From the NCBI RefSeq assembly GCF_029051685.1, contig NZ_JAACFT010000004.1, forward strand, positions 186,001 through 250,000: DNA of 64,000 nt. The letters run 5' to 3'. Source of the stretch: Bradyrhizobium sp. CSA207 (GTDB lineage: Bacteria; Pseudomonadota; Alphaproteobacteria; Rhizobiales; Xanthobacteraceae). A program made the translations under genes and the position numbers. Numbering within the stretch: position 1 is the stretch's first letter; each line of letters begins with the position of its first letter. Shown here piece by piece: positions 26,271-35,750 of the stretch. Under the pieces are notes generated by a model. The model was not told the DNA's origin and ran no database searches. It saw nothing but the letters and a program-made list of their open reading frames with translations.

Positions 26271-27346
26271 ATTCGCTTGCAAAAGTCCCGGTCACCGTCG
26301 TCACGGGTTTTCTCGGCTCCGGCAAGACGACGCTGATCCAGCATCTGCTCGCCAATGCCAACGGCAAGAAGCTCGCGGTGCTCGTCAACGAGTTCGGCAG
26401 TGTCGGCGTCGATGGTGAAATTTTGAAATCCTGCGCCGATGCCAGCTGCCCGGAAGAGAACATCATCGAGCTTGCCAATGGCTGCATCTGCTGCACCGTT
26501 GCCGATGATTTCATTCCGACCATGGAGCAGTTGCTGGCACGGTCCGTGCGGCCCGACCACATTTTGATCGAGACGTCGGGTCTGGCGCTGCCCAAGCCGC
26601 TGCTCAAGGCTTTCGACTGGCCACAGATCCGCTCGCGCATCACGGTCGACGGCGTGATCGCGCTCGCCGATGCCGAGGCTGTCGCCGCGGGGCGTTTCGC
26701 GCCGAACCCGGATGCGGTCGAAGCGCAGCGCGCGGCGGACGAGAATCTCGATCACGAGACGCCGCTGTCGGAAGTGTTCGAGGATCAGATCGCCTGCGCC
26801 GATATCGTGCTGCTGACCAAGGCCGACCTGGCCGGCGCGGCGGGACTCGAAGCGGCCAGGGCTGCCATCACCGCCGAGATGTCGCGCCGCGTGCCGATGC
26901 TGGCGGTCACCGACGGCGCGATTGACGCGCGCGTCATCCTCGGTCTTGGGGCCGCGGCGGAGAACGATCTCGCCGCGCGTCCCTCGCATCATGACGGCGA
27001 AGGGGAGCACGAGCACGACGATTTTGCCTCGGTGGTCATCGACCTTCCGGAGGTCAGCGATGTCGACGCGCTGGTCGCGTCGGTCCAGCGTCTGGCGCGT
27101 GAGCAGAACGTGCTGCGCGCCAAGGGCTATATCGCGGTGGCAGGCAAGCCGATGCGCCTGCTGCTCCAGGCGGTCGGCGAGCGGGTGCGGCACCAGTTCG
27201 ACAAGCCTTGGGGTGCGGGCGTGCGGCAGTCGAAACTCGTCGTGATCGGCGAGCAGGGCGATATCGATGAGGCCGCAATCAGGGCAGGACTCGGTATCTC
27301 AGGACTTGGTATCTCAAGACTTGGTATCTCAGGACTCGGTAGCTGA
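26267..27346 (+). CDS. cobW: CobW GTP-binding cobalt chaperone
   Basis: The 359-aa G3E-family GTPase has P-loop GFLGSGKTT (14-22), metal site GCICC (Cys73, Cys75, Cys76), LLTKADL for guanine specificity and a His-rich loop HHDGEGEHEH (241-250). CobW binds Co(II) in a GTP-dependent way and is thought to hand it to the CobNST chelatase. cobN follows with a 1-nt overlap (TGATG). The C-terminus is odd: residues 341-359 are GLGIS-type pentapeptides encoded by four 15-bp direct repeats, with the stop codon inside the last copy. CobW proteins usually end around IRAGL, so this tail is probably a replication-slippage extension. Confidence 0.94.
   Translation: MNSLAKVPVTVVTGFLGSGKTTLIQHLLANANGKKLAVLVNEFGSVGVDGEILKSCADASCPEENIIELANGCICCTVADDFIPTMEQLLARSVRPDHILIETSGLALPKPLLKAFDWPQIRSRITVDGVIALADAEAVAAGRFAPNPDAVEAQRAADENLDHETPLSEVFEDQIACADIVLLTKADLAGAAGLEAARAAITAEMSRRVPMLAVTDGAIDARVILGLGAAAENDLAARPSHHDGEGEHEHDDFASVVIDLPEVSDVDALVASVQRLAREQNVLRAKGYIAVAGKPMRLLLQAVGERVRHQFDKPWGAGVRQSKLVVIGEQGDIDEAAIRAGLGISGLGISRLGISGLGS
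27286..27345 (+). repeat. Four tandem 15-bp repeats at the 3' end of cobW
   Basis: Units AGGACTCGGTATCTC (27286-27300), AGGACTTGGTATCTC (27301-27315), AAGACTTGGTATCTC (27316-27330) and AGGACTCGGTAGCTG (27331-27345). A 15-bp unit keeps the frame, adding five residues per copy. The array touches the cobN start codon, so copy number may alter cobW-cobN coupling. Confidence 0.9.
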
Positions 27347-30300
27347 TGCACGTCGTCTTCCGCGAGAGCCGCGGTCTCGAGGAGACTGCGACGCCAAGAG
27401 ACATCGGCCAGGACCCGGCCGATCTCGTGGCGCTCTCGTTTTCGGATTCCGATCTCGCTGCATTCGCGGCCGGCTGGCGGCGCGGCCGTGACAGCCTGCC
27501 ATCGCTGCGGCTTGCGAACCTTGCGGAACTGCGGCATCCGCTCTCGGTCGACACCTATATCGAGCGCACGCTGTCGCAGGCGCGCGGCATTCTGGTGCGC
27601 CTGATCGGCGGCGAGTCCTACTGGTCCTATGGGCTCGCGGCCCTGCATCAACTGGCGAAGGACCGCAACATCGTGCTCGCCGTACTGCCGGCCGACGGCC
27701 GCGACGACGCGCGCCTGAACGCGTACTCGACCCTGCCGGTCTCGACGCTGCGCCGGCTGAAGATGCTCTGCGACACCGGCGGCCCTGTCGCAGCTCAAGC
27801 CGCGATCGCGCAGCTTGCGCTGGCGTCCGGCCTCTATGCCGGGCCGGTCGTCGGCGAAATGACTGTTCCCGAGATGGGCTTTTACGATCCAGCGCGCGGT
27901 GTCATTGTGGCGCCGACGGCCAGCGAGGGCAAGCCGTACGCGTTGGTGACCTTCTATCGCTCGTATCTCGCGGCCGCGGATACAGGCCCGATCGATGCCT
28001 TGATCGCGGCGCTGCGCGACAAGGGTTTGGACGCCTACGGCGTGTTCGTCACCTCGCTGAAGGCTGCGGGCGTTGCGGATTGGTTGCGAACTCATCTTGC
28101 GCAAAATCCCGCCGCCGCGATCGTCAATGCGACGGCCTTCTCGGCAATGGGGAATGACGGCACGACGCCGTTCGATGCCGTTCCATGCCCGGTGTTTCAG
28201 GTCGCACTCTCGACGGCGCGGCGCGAGGACTGGGCCACCTCGCTGCGAGGCCTGTCGCCCGGCGATCTTGCGATGCATGTGGTGCTGCCCGAGGTCGATG
28301 GCCGTCTGTTCGCGGGCGTGGTGAGCTTCAAGTCGGCCGCGATGCGCGATCCTGATCTGCAATTCGCGCACCTTGCGCATCGCGCAGATGAAGAGCGCGT
28401 GAAGGCCGTTGCTGCGCGCGTCGCTGCCTGGCAGCGGCTTGCGGAGAAGCGGACAAGTGAAAAACGGCTGGCGATCGTGCTCTCGAACTATCCAGGACGC
28501 CCGCACCAGATCGCGCATGCGGTTGGGCTGGATGCGCTCGCCTCGGTCGAGGCATTGCTGTCGGACCTGGCTGGCGCCGGTTACGACGTTGTGCCGACAC
28601 AAGCGCTCGGCGGGACCCTGCTGAACCGGCAATTGACCTGGAGCGTCGCCGATTATCGCGCGGCGCTCTCGCGTCTTCCACAGGACTTGCAGGATGATCT
28701 CGCGCGTGCCTGGGGCGCACCGGAGGACGATCCAAGCTGCCGCGGTGGCGCGTTCCACTTTGCCGCGATCACGTGCGGCAAGTCGATCATCGCAGTCCAG
28801 CCCGAGCGCGGTGACGCAACTACCCGCGGTGCCGACTATCACGATCTCGCGCGCACGCCGCGCCATGCTTATGTGGGCTTCTATCTCTGGCTTCGAGCGC
28901 AGGGCATCGACGCCGTCGCGCACATGGGCGCGCACGGCACGCTGGAATGGCTGCCCGGAAAATCTGTGGCGCTGTCGTTGAGCTGCTGGCCGGAAGCCCT
29001 GATCGGCGACCTGCCTGTCATCTACCCCTTCATCGTCAACGATCCCGGCGAGGCCGCACAGACCAAGCGGCGCACTGGCGCAGTCACCATCGGCCATCTG
29101 CCGCCGCCGCTTGCCGCGTCCGCCGTGCCGGAGGGCCTGCGCCGGCTCGAACAACTCCTTGACGAATATTCGACCGCCGATGGTCTGGATCCCGCGCGCC
29201 GCCAACGACTGATTGCTGCAATCCGCGACGAGGCCCGTGTCGCCGGATTGGAGGACGATCTCGGCCTTGATGCGTCGGCTGCACCGGCGGAAGCCATCCC
29301 GCGGATCGATCGTTTCGTCTGCGATCTCAAGGAAAGTCAATTCGGCGACGGCTTGCACGTGTTCGGCCGCGGCACCTGCGGCGAGGCGGAGCGGAATGCG
29401 CTGCGCACCGCGCTCGCGGGCAGACGGGTTGCGCCGGGGCCGTCGGGCTCGCCCTATCGTGGGCGCCAGGACGTGCTGCCGACCGGGCGCAATCTCTTTG
29501 CGGTCGATCCGCGCGCGGTGCCGACGCCGTCGGCGCATGCGCAAGGCATCAAGCTCGCGGAAGAGCTGTTGCGCCGCCACCTGCAGGATCACGGAGACTG
29601 GCCGAAAGGCCTCGTAGTCGACCTCTGGGGCTCGGCAACGATGCGCACGGCTGGCGAAGAGTTTGCGATGGCGCTGCATCTGGCCGGCTTCGCGCCGCGC
29701 TGGGACCACGCCTCTGGCCGCGTGACCGGCTACGACATCATCGCGCCGGCCGAGCTCGGCCGCCCCCGCATCGACGTCACGCTCCGCGTCTCTGGCCTGT
29801 TCCGCGATGTCTTTGCAGAACTGGCGCAATTGTTTGAAGCCGCCGCCGAGGCGCTCTCGGCGCGCGAGGACGAGGGCGACGAAAATCCCTATCGCCATCG
29901 TGCATCCCGCGTGTTCGCGCCGCGCCCGGGCCAGTACGGGATCGGTCTGTCGTCGATCCCGGACGTTTTCACGTCTGATAGCCGCGAAGCGGCGGGCGAA
30001 GCCTGGCTGTCGGCATCGTCCTGGGCGTTCTCCGCTGACGGCGCGATCAAGCCGGATCGCGCCGGCATCGAATCGCGGCTCGCATCTGCCGACGCTTTCG
30101 TCCACGTTCAGGACTTGCCGGAAACGGATCTACTGCTCGCGGCCGACTATGCTGCTCACGAAGCAGGTGTTGCGGCCGCGGCCGCGAGGCTCGGCGCGGC
30201 TACGCCGTCGCTCTATCATCTCGATGCGACTCGTCCCGACGAGCCGCATGCGCGGACGTTAACGGAAGAAATTTCGCGCGTGGTTCGTGCGCGCGCGGCC

Positions 30301-30594
30301 AATCCGGCCTGGATCGCCGGCATGATGCGCCACGGTTTTCGCGGCGCTGCCGAGATTACGGCAACGCTCGAGCATATGGCGGCGTTCGCGCATCTGGCCG
30401 GAGCCGTGCCGCCGCATCTGTTCGATCTCTACTACGATGCCACGCTCGGCGACGACGGCGTCCGCGGCTTCATGGCGCAGGAAAATCCGGCGGCTCTGGC
30501 CGCGATGGAGACCTGCTTCACGCGCTTGCACGAGGCTTTACTCTGGCGAACGCGCCGTAATTCGATCGCGGCTGCGTTGCGGGAGGCGTCATGA
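27346..30594 (+). CDS. cobN: Cobaltochelatase subunit CobN
   Basis: The 1082-aa large chelatase subunit binds hydrogenobyrinic acid a,c-diamide and inserts Co(II) with the AAA+ motor CobS and CobT. Family segments seen include LIGGESYWSYGL near the N-terminus, AHMGAHGTLEWLPGKSVALS with PVIYPFIVNDPGEAAQTKRR in the core, and VDLWGSATMRTAGEEFAMAL with VTGYDIIAPAELGRPRIDVTLRVSGLFRD towards the C-terminus. It is shorter than the roughly 1270-aa P. denitrificans enzyme but continuous and intact. The cobalt chaperone gene cobW precedes it and cobG follows with a 4-nt overlap. Genes for the CobS/CobT chelatase partners are not in the window. Confidence 0.96.
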   Translation: MHVVFRESRGLEETATPRDIGQDPADLVALSFSDSDLAAFAAGWRRGRDSLPSLRLANLAELRHPLSVDTYIERTLSQARGILVRLIGGESYWSYGLAALHQLAKDRNIVLAVLPADGRDDARLNAYSTLPVSTLRRLKMLCDTGGPVAAQAAIAQLALASGLYAGPVVGEMTVPEMGFYDPARGVIVAPTASEGKPYALVTFYRSYLAAADTGPIDALIAALRDKGLDAYGVFVTSLKAAGVADWLRTHLAQNPAAAIVNATAFSAMGNDGTTPFDAVPCPVFQVALSTARREDWATSLRGLSPGDLAMHVVLPEVDGRLFAGVVSFKSAAMRDPDLQFAHLAHRADEERVKAVAARVAAWQRLAEKRTSEKRLAIVLSNYPGRPHQIAHAVGLDALASVEALLSDLAGAGYDVVPTQALGGTLLNRQLTWSVADYRAALSRLPQDLQDDLARAWGAPEDDPSCRGGAFHFAAITCGKSIIAVQPERGDATTRGADYHDLARTPRHAYVGFYLWLRAQGIDAVAHMGAHGTLEWLPGKSVALSLSCWPEALIGDLPVIYPFIVNDPGEAAQTKRRTGAVTIGHLPPPLAASAVPEGLRRLEQLLDEYSTADGLDPARRQRLIAAIRDEARVAGLEDDLGLDASAAPAEAIPRIDRFVCDLKESQFGDGLHVFGRGTCGEAERNALRTALAGRRVAPGPSGSPYRGRQDVLPTGRNLFAVDPRAVPTPSAHAQGIKLAEELLRRHLQDHGDWPKGLVVDLWGSATMRTAGEEFAMALHLAGFAPRWDHASGRVTGYDIIAPAELGRPRIDVTLRVSGLFRDVFAELAQLFEAAAEALSAREDEGDENPYRHRASRVFAPRPGQYGIGLSSIPDVFTSDSREAAGEAWLSASSWAFSADGAIKPDRAGIESRLASADAFVHVQDLPETDLLLAADYAAHEAGVAAAAARLGAATPSLYHLDATRPDEPHARTLTEEISRVVRARAANPAWIAGMMRHGFRGAAEITATLEHMAAFAHLAGAVPPHLFDLYYDATLGDDGVRGFMAQENPAALAAMETCFTRLHEALLWRTRRNSIAAALREAS

Positions 30595-31754
30595 GCGCGT
30601 TTTCGGTCAAGGGCTGGTGTCCCGGTGCGCTGCGGCCGATGCAATCGGGCGATGGGCTCGTGGTCCGGGTGCGTCCTTTCGGTGGGCGTCTTGAAGCAGC
30701 ACAGGTTGCCGGACTTGCTGAGCTTGCTGAACGCTTCGGCAACGGCCTCGTTGACGTGACGAGTCGCGCGAACCTCCAGATCAGGGGCGTCGACGAACAG
30801 GGGCATCGGCTAGTGCTCGAGGGACTCGCGTCGCTGGGGTTGCTCGACCACGACGCCGACACCGAAGCTCGGCGCAACATCCTGGTGACGCCGTTCTGGA
30901 GCCCCAGTGACGAGACGCAGTCGCTTGCCGCGGAGCTTGAAGAAGCGCTCGCCGACAGCGCGCTCGCGCTTCCCAGCAAATTCGGCTTCGCCATCGATGA
31001 TGGGAAGTCGCGCGTGCTGGCCGGCGATTCCGCCGACGTGCGCATCGAACGCGATCGTGGCGGCCGGCTGCTGGTGCGGGCCGATGGCGCAAGGCTCGGT
31101 CGCTCCGTCGCACGCGGAGCGGCAGTGAGCGCGGCCCTCGCGCTCGCAAACTGGTTCATGGTCTCCGGTGGTGCCAAGGGCGGGCGGGGGCGCATGGCCG
31201 CCCACACCGCGGCCGGCGTGGCATTGCCCGTGACCTTGCGCGGTGAGACCGAGCCTGCCCCCGTGATGGCTGCGTTGCGGCCCGGGCACTATCCGCAAGG
31301 CGCAATGGTCGGCGTCGCGTTCGGGCAGATGCTGCACTCGACGCTCCGTCAATTCGCCGGATGCGGACATGCGCTGCGCATGACGCCATGGCGGATGGTT
31401 CTGAGCGAGGGCAAACGGGAGATGCCGAGCGCGGCAGGCCTCATCACGGAGCCCTACGATCCCGCGCTGCGCGTCATCGCCTGTAGCGGCGCCCCGCGCT
31501 GCCGCGAGGCGCATGCCGACGCACGCGCGCTGGCGGCAGCGCTCGCGCCGCGTATCGGCGCGGATACGCGGCTTCACGTGTCCGGTTGCGCCAAGGGCTG
31601 CGCCCGTTCCGGTGCCTCGGCGGTGACGCTGGTTGCGACCAGCGCCGGCTTCGATCTCGTCCGCGACGGCTCGACGCGCGATCAGCCGGTCCTGCGTGGC
31701 CTGAACGGCGCCGACATCGTCAGCGATCCCTCCATCCTGGTGGGAGGGCACTGA
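30591..31754 (+). CDS. cobG: Precorrin-3B synthase CobG
   Basis: The 387-aa monooxygenase uses O2 to convert precorrin-3A to precorrin-3B, the ring-contraction trigger specific to the aerobic pathway. It has the sulfite/nitrite-reductase-like ferredoxin half domain at the N-terminus. The cluster motif is CSGAPRC ... CAKGC (C-x5-C and C-x3-C) for a 4Fe-4S centre. Its presence fixes the pathway as aerobic (late cobalt insertion), in agreement with cobN. It overlaps cobN by 4 nt and cobH by 1 nt. Confidence 0.94.
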   Translation: MSAFSVKGWCPGALRPMQSGDGLVVRVRPFGGRLEAAQVAGLAELAERFGNGLVDVTSRANLQIRGVDEQGHRLVLEGLASLGLLDHDADTEARRNILVTPFWSPSDETQSLAAELEEALADSALALPSKFGFAIDDGKSRVLAGDSADVRIERDRGGRLLVRADGARLGRSVARGAAVSAALALANWFMVSGGAKGGRGRMAAHTAAGVALPVTLRGETEPAPVMAALRPGHYPQGAMVGVAFGQMLHSTLRQFAGCGHALRMTPWRMVLSEGKREMPSAAGLITEPYDPALRVIACSGAPRCREAHADARALAAALAPRIGADTRLHVSGCAKGCARSGASAVTLVATSAGFDLVRDGSTRDQPVLRGLNGADIVSDPSILVGGH

Positions 31755-32383
31755 TGCCGCACGTCTACGAGACCGATGGCGCGGCAATCTACCGGCAGTC
31801 CTTCGCGACCATCCGGGCCGAGGCGGATCTTTCGCGCTTCACGCCGGATGAGGAACAGGTGGTGGTGCGGATGATCCATGCTGCCGGCATGGTCGGCCTG
31901 GAGACGCATATCCGCTTCACGCCCGGCATGGCCACATCTGCCCGCGCGGCGTTGCAGAGAGGCGCACCGATCCTGTGCGACGCGCGCATGGTCTCGGAAG
32001 GAATCACGCGCGCAAGATTGCCGGCCGGTAACGCCGTCATCTGCACGCTCGGCGAGCCGGCTGTTCCTGCGCTCGCGCAATCTATGTGCAACACGCGCTC
32101 GGCGGCGGCGCTGGAGTTGTGGCGGCCGCATCTGGACGGCGCGATCGTTGCCATCGGCAACGCGCCCACCGCGCTGTTTCATCTCCTCAACATGCTGGAA
32201 GACCGCGGTTGCCCGCGACCGGCGGCGATCATCGGTTGCCCCGTCGGCTTCGTCGGCGCTGCCGAATCCAAGGCGGCGCTGATGGCCGATCCGTCGGTAC
32301 CGGCGCTGACCGTCGAGGGCCGCCTCGGCGGCTCCGCGATCACCGTTGCCGCCGTCAACGCGCTGGCGAGCCGGAGCGAATAG
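31754..32383 (+). CDS. cobH: Precorrin-8X methylmutase CobH
   Basis: The 209-aa enzyme moves a methyl group from C11 to C12 to give hydrogenobyrinic acid. It starts at ATG 31754, overlapping the cobG stop by 1 nt; the frame upstream of this lies inside cobG. His42 in RMIHAAGMVGLE corresponds to the known catalytic His43. The segment AVIAIGNAPTALFHLLNMLED-type substrate pocket and GCPVGFVGAAESKAAL are family hallmarks. cobI begins 2 bp after its stop. Confidence 0.95.
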   Translation: MPHVYETDGAAIYRQSFATIRAEADLSRFTPDEEQVVVRMIHAAGMVGLETHIRFTPGMATSARAALQRGAPILCDARMVSEGITRARLPAGNAVICTLGEPAVPALAQSMCNTRSAAALELWRPHLDGAIVAIGNAPTALFHLLNMLEDRGCPRPAAIIGCPVGFVGAAESKAALMADPSVPALTVEGRLGGSAITVAAVNALASRSE

Positions 32384-32385
32384 CG

Positions 32386-33117
32386 ATGGGACGCATCATC
32401 TGCTGCGGTCTTGGCCCCGGTGATCCCGATCTGATGAGCGTGCGTGCGGACCGGACGGTGCGCGCCGCAAAACACGTGGCCTATTTTCGCAAGAAAAGCC
32501 GTCCGGGCCAGGCGCGCCGTATCGTCGAGGGCATGCTCGCGAGCGACGTGACCGAATATCCGATGGAGTATCCGGTCACCACGGAGATCGCCTTCGACAG
32601 TCCCGAATATGTCCGCCTGCTTGCCGGCTTCTACGACGAATGGGCGGAGCGCCTGGCACGGCTCGCGCGCGCGGTCGATGTCGTCGTGCTCTGCGAGGGC
32701 GATCCTTATTTCTACGGCTCCTTCATGCATTTGCACACGCGCCTGCAAGGCCGCGTCGAGATCGAGGTGATTGCGGGCATTCCCGGCATGGTTGGCTGCT
32801 GGAACGCCGTCGGTCAGCCGATTGCGCTCGGCGACGATGTCACGACGGTGCTGATGGGCACGCTGGCCGAGGCCGAACTCGAACGGCGGATGCGGGATTC
32901 CGAAGCGCTGATCATCATGAAGACCGGCCGCAATCTCGCGAAAGTGCGCCGTGCGCTTGCTGCTGCCGGGAGGCTGGGCGATGCCTGGCTAGTCGAGCGC
33001 GGCACCATGCCGAGCGAGCGTGTCGCCCGGCTCGCCGAGATCGACGCCGCCGATTGTCCCTATTTCGCGATCGTGCTCGTGCACGGCAAGGGTCGCCATC
33101 TGGACGCCGCCGAATGA
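32386..33117 (+). CDS. cobI: Precorrin-2 C20-methyltransferase CobI
   Basis: The 243-aa SAM-dependent tetrapyrrole methylase makes precorrin-3A. It starts at ATG 32386 (MGRIICCGLGPGDPDLMS), whose GLGPGDP loop is the SAM-binding motif of the class III fold. Other signatures are VVLCEGDPYFYGSFMHLHTRL and the AGIPGMVGCWNAVGQPI segment. It acts between CobA and CobG. The stop overlaps the cobJ start by 4 nt. Confidence 0.95.
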   Translation: MGRIICCGLGPGDPDLMSVRADRTVRAAKHVAYFRKKSRPGQARRIVEGMLASDVTEYPMEYPVTTEIAFDSPEYVRLLAGFYDEWAERLARLARAVDVVVLCEGDPYFYGSFMHLHTRLQGRVEIEVIAGIPGMVGCWNAVGQPIALGDDVTTVLMGTLAEAELERRMRDSEALIIMKTGRNLAKVRRALAAAGRLGDAWLVERGTMPSERVARLAEIDAADCPYFAIVLVHGKGRHLDAAE

Positions 33118-33848
33118 TGGGCACGCTGACCATCGCGGGCCTTGGGCCGGGCAGCGACGCGTTGGTGACGCCCGAGGTCTCCGTCGCGCTTGCAGCCGCT
33201 ACCGACATTCTGGGTTATGCGCCCTATGTCGCACGTGTGCCGCCGCGACCTGGGCTCACCCTGCATCCCTCCGACAACCGCGAGGAACTGCAGCGCGCTA
33301 GCGAGGCGTTGCGGCTTGCTGCCGAAGGCGGCCAGGTCGTCGTCGTGTCCTCCGGCGATCCCGGCGTGTTCGCGATGGCGTCTGCGGTGTTCGAGGCGCT
33401 CGAACAGGCACCGCAATGGCGGGAGCTTCCGATCCGCGTGCTGCCCGGCATCACCGCGATGCTGGCCGCGGCCGCGCGCGCCGGTGCGCCGCTCGGCCAT
33501 GATTTCTGTGCGATCAATCTCTCCGACAATCTCAAGCCGTGGGCGGTGATCGAGAAACGGTTGCGGCTCGCCGCGGAAGCCGATTTTGCCATCGCAATGT
33601 ACAATCCGCGCTCGGTGGGCCGGCCCGAGGGTTTTGGTCGTGCGCTGGCGCTGTTGAAGGACGCGGGTTACGGCGAGCGCCTCGTGATCTTCGCACGTGC
33701 GGTCAGCGTGCCGGACGAGCGGATCGAGACCGTCACGCTCAACGAGGCCCGGCCCGAGATGGCCGACATGCGCACGCTTGTGATCGTCGGCAATTCGCAG
33801 ACGCGCCGCGTTGGCCGCTGGATCTACGCGCCGAGGCAGGTCCGATGA
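33114..33848 (+). CDS. cobJ: Precorrin-3B C17-methyltransferase CobJ
   Basis: The 244-aa SAM-dependent enzyme methylates C17 and contracts the ring to give precorrin-4. The start at 33114 (MMGTLTIAGLGPGSDAL) overlaps the cobI stop; the second Met at 33117 is also possible. Signatures are VVVSSGDPGVFAMASAVFE, LPGITAMLAAAARAGAPLGHDFCAINLSD and DFAIAMYNPRS. The last 25 bp overlap the 3' end of the antisense cobK gene. Confidence 0.95.
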   Translation: MMGTLTIAGLGPGSDALVTPEVSVALAAATDILGYAPYVARVPPRPGLTLHPSDNREELQRASEALRLAAEGGQVVVVSSGDPGVFAMASAVFEALEQAPQWRELPIRVLPGITAMLAAAARAGAPLGHDFCAINLSDNLKPWAVIEKRLRLAAEADFAIAMYNPRSVGRPEGFGRALALLKDAGYGERLVIFARAVSVPDERIETVTLNEARPEMADMRTLVIVGNSQTRRVGRWIYAPRQVR

Positions 33849-34570
33849 CCAAGCCAGTGCATCACTTCAGCCGCGCTCTCCACCCGTCGTCGTTCGGGCA
33901 GCTCTGGCCGCGAGATCATGACCACGGGCAGGCCCAGTTCGCGGGCGGCGTCGATTTTGGCGCGCGCGCCGTCGCCGCCGGAATTGCGGGCGACGATCCA
34001 CGAGATGTCACGCGCGCGCATCGTCTCCAACTCGGCGTCGAGCGTAAACGGTCCGCGCGACACGATCACATCCGCGGCGAAGGGCAGGGGCGCTTCGGGC
34101 GGATCGACGAAACGGAGCGTGTAGACGTGCTGCGGCTTTGCCGCGAACGGCGCGATGTGCTGGCGGCCGATGGCGAGGAAGACCTGCGCCGGGCTTGCCG
34201 GAAGCGCGGCGACCGCGGCGTTGAGGTCAGCGACTTCGATCCAATGGTCCTCTGGCATCTTGTTCCAGGGCGCGCGCTCGAGCGCGATCAGCGGCGTGCC
34301 GGTTTCCGCGCACGCCTCGACCGCGTTGCGGCTCATCTCGGCGGCAAAGGGATGCGTCGCATCGATCATATGCGTGATGCCTTCACGGCGAATGTAATCG
34401 GCAAGCCCGCTGACGCCGCCGAAGCCGCCGATGCGGGTCGGCAGCGGCTGGTCGGCCGGCGTGCGGGTGCGGCCGCCATAGGAGTAGACGGCCTCGATAC
34501 CCGCGCGTGCGATCTCCGCTGCGAGCAGGCTCGCATCGGCTGTTCCGCCCAGAATGAGGGCGCGCGTCAT
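33824..34570 (-). CDS. cobK: Precorrin-6A reductase CobK (antisense within the cob operon)
   Basis: The 248-aa NADPH-dependent enzyme reduces precorrin-6A to precorrin-6B. I start it at ATG 34570 ([20 protein letters not shown]), which has the N-terminal nucleotide-binding loop LGGTADAS, followed by MIDATHPFAAEMS, the family substrate-site motif. It lies on the opposite strand to its pathway neighbours: its 3' end overlaps cobJ by 25 bp and its start codon overlaps the cobL start codon by 2 bp. Its promoter must therefore sit inside cobL, and it is convergent with the riboswitch-controlled transcript. Length and motifs look intact. Confidence 0.94.
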   Translation of the reverse strand: MTRALILGGTADASLLAAEIARAGIEAVYSYGGRTRTPADQPLPTRIGGFGGVSGLADYIRREGITHMIDATHPFAAEMSRNAVEACAETGTPLIALERAPWNKMPEDHWIEVADLNAAVAALPASPAQVFLAIGRQHIAPFAAKPQHVYTLRFVDPPEAPLPFAADVIVSRGPFTLDAELETMRARDISWIVARNSGGDGARAKIDAARELGLPVVMISRPELPERRRVESAAEVMHWLGHRTCLGA

Positions 34571-35750
34571 GGCTGATCCCTGGCTGACCATCATCGGTAT
34601 CGGCGAAGATGGCCTTGCGGGTCTGTCCGAAGCAAGCCGAAAGGCGCTTGCCGAGGCAGAAACCATCTTCGGCGGCGAGCGTCATCTTGCGCTCGCAGAC
34701 GTTGGTCGGCGCGGCCGTCCATGGCCGGTGCCGTTCGACGCGGATGTCGTGCTGAGTTGCCGCGGCCGGCCAACGGCAGTGCTCGCCTCCGGCGATCCGT
34801 TCTGGCACGGCGCAGGCGCAAGCCTCGCCGAAAGGCTCGAGACGAGCGAATGGGTTGTGCATTCGGCGCCGTCGACCTTCTCGCTCGCTGCGGCGCGCTT
34901 GGGATGGCGCCTTGAGTCCGTGACGTGCCTTGGCCTTCATGCTGCGCCATTCGAGCGGCTTGTGCCGCATTTGGCGCGAGGTGCACGCATCATTTGCCTG
35001 GTGCGCGACGCGACGGCGGCCGGGGATCTCGCGAAATGGCTGACGGAGCGCGGATGGGGCGCTTCAATCTTATGGACTCTCGCTGCGCTTGGCGGCCCAC
35101 GCGAAAGCATCGACCAGCATCGCGCCGATCTCTTTGCTGGGGATATTGCCGGAGACCTGGTTGCGGTGGCAGTGCAGGCGAGGGGGACGCAGGGCATTCC
35201 CCGCAGCTCGGGCCTTGCGGATGATCGTTTCGTCCATGACGGCCAGATCACCAAGCGGCCGGTGCGCGCGCTGGCGCTCTCGGCGCTGGCGCCGCGCGCC
35301 GGGGAGAGGCTGTGGGACATCGGCGCCGGCTCGGGCTCGATCTCGGTCGAATGGGCGCTGTGCGGCGGAACCGCGATCGCCATCGAGGCGCGCCAGGATC
35401 GTGCGGCGAACATCCGCAGCAACGCAGCGTCGTTTGGACTGACGCATCGGATCACCGTGATCGCGGGGACAGCGCCGCAAGCTCTGGCTGCGCTGGAGGC
35501 GCCGGATGCCGTCTTCGTCGGTGGCGGCCTGGACGCTACGTTGTTCGATGCCCTGTGGTTGCGGCTCGCGACGGGCGCGCGGCTCGTCGCGCATGCCGTG
35601 ACGCTGGAGACGGAAGCACTGCTCGGCGAGCTGCATCAGCGCCATGGCGGCGAGCTGATGCGGGTCGAGATTGCGCATGCCGGCCCGCTCGGTCGTTACC
35701 GTTCCTGGGAGACGGCGCGTCCAGTGGTGCAATGGAGCGCGGTCAGATGA
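34569..35750 (+). CDS. cobL: Precorrin-6Y C5,15-methyltransferase (decarboxylating) CobL
   Basis: The 393-aa bifunctional enzyme is a fusion of CbiE- and CbiT-like halves. The N-terminal methylase (about 1-200) starts [17 protein letters not shown] and contains [20 protein letters not shown]. The C-terminal class-I methyltransferase (about 225-393) has SAM loop [17 protein letters not shown] and VFVGGGLD. It methylates C5 and C15 and decarboxylates the C12 acetate. The ATG at 34569 overlaps the divergent cobK start, so the gene has no promoter gap of its own and must be expressed by read-through from cobJ. cobE overlaps its stop by 4 nt. Confidence 0.95.
   Translation: MADPWLTIIGIGEDGLAGLSEASRKALAEAETIFGGERHLALADVGRRGRPWPVPFDADVVLSCRGRPTAVLASGDPFWHGAGASLAERLETSEWVVHSAPSTFSLAAARLGWRLESVTCLGLHAAPFERLVPHLARGARIICLVRDATAAGDLAKWLTERGWGASILWTLAALGGPRESIDQHRADLFAGDIAGDLVAVAVQARGTQGIPRSSGLADDRFVHDGQITKRPVRALALSALAPRAGERLWDIGAGSGSISVEWALCGGTAIAIEARQDRAANIRSNAASFGLTHRITVIAGTAPQALAALEAPDAVFVGGGLDATLFDALWLRLATGARLVAHAVTLETEALLGELHQRHGGELMRVEIAHAGPLGRYRSWETARPVVQWSAVR

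Noticed and set aside
27127-30105. Open frame of 992 codons antisense to cobW/cobN
   Set aside because: It is a shadow frame: no motifs and Arg/Ala-rich composition, while the plus strand encodes an unmistakable CobN.
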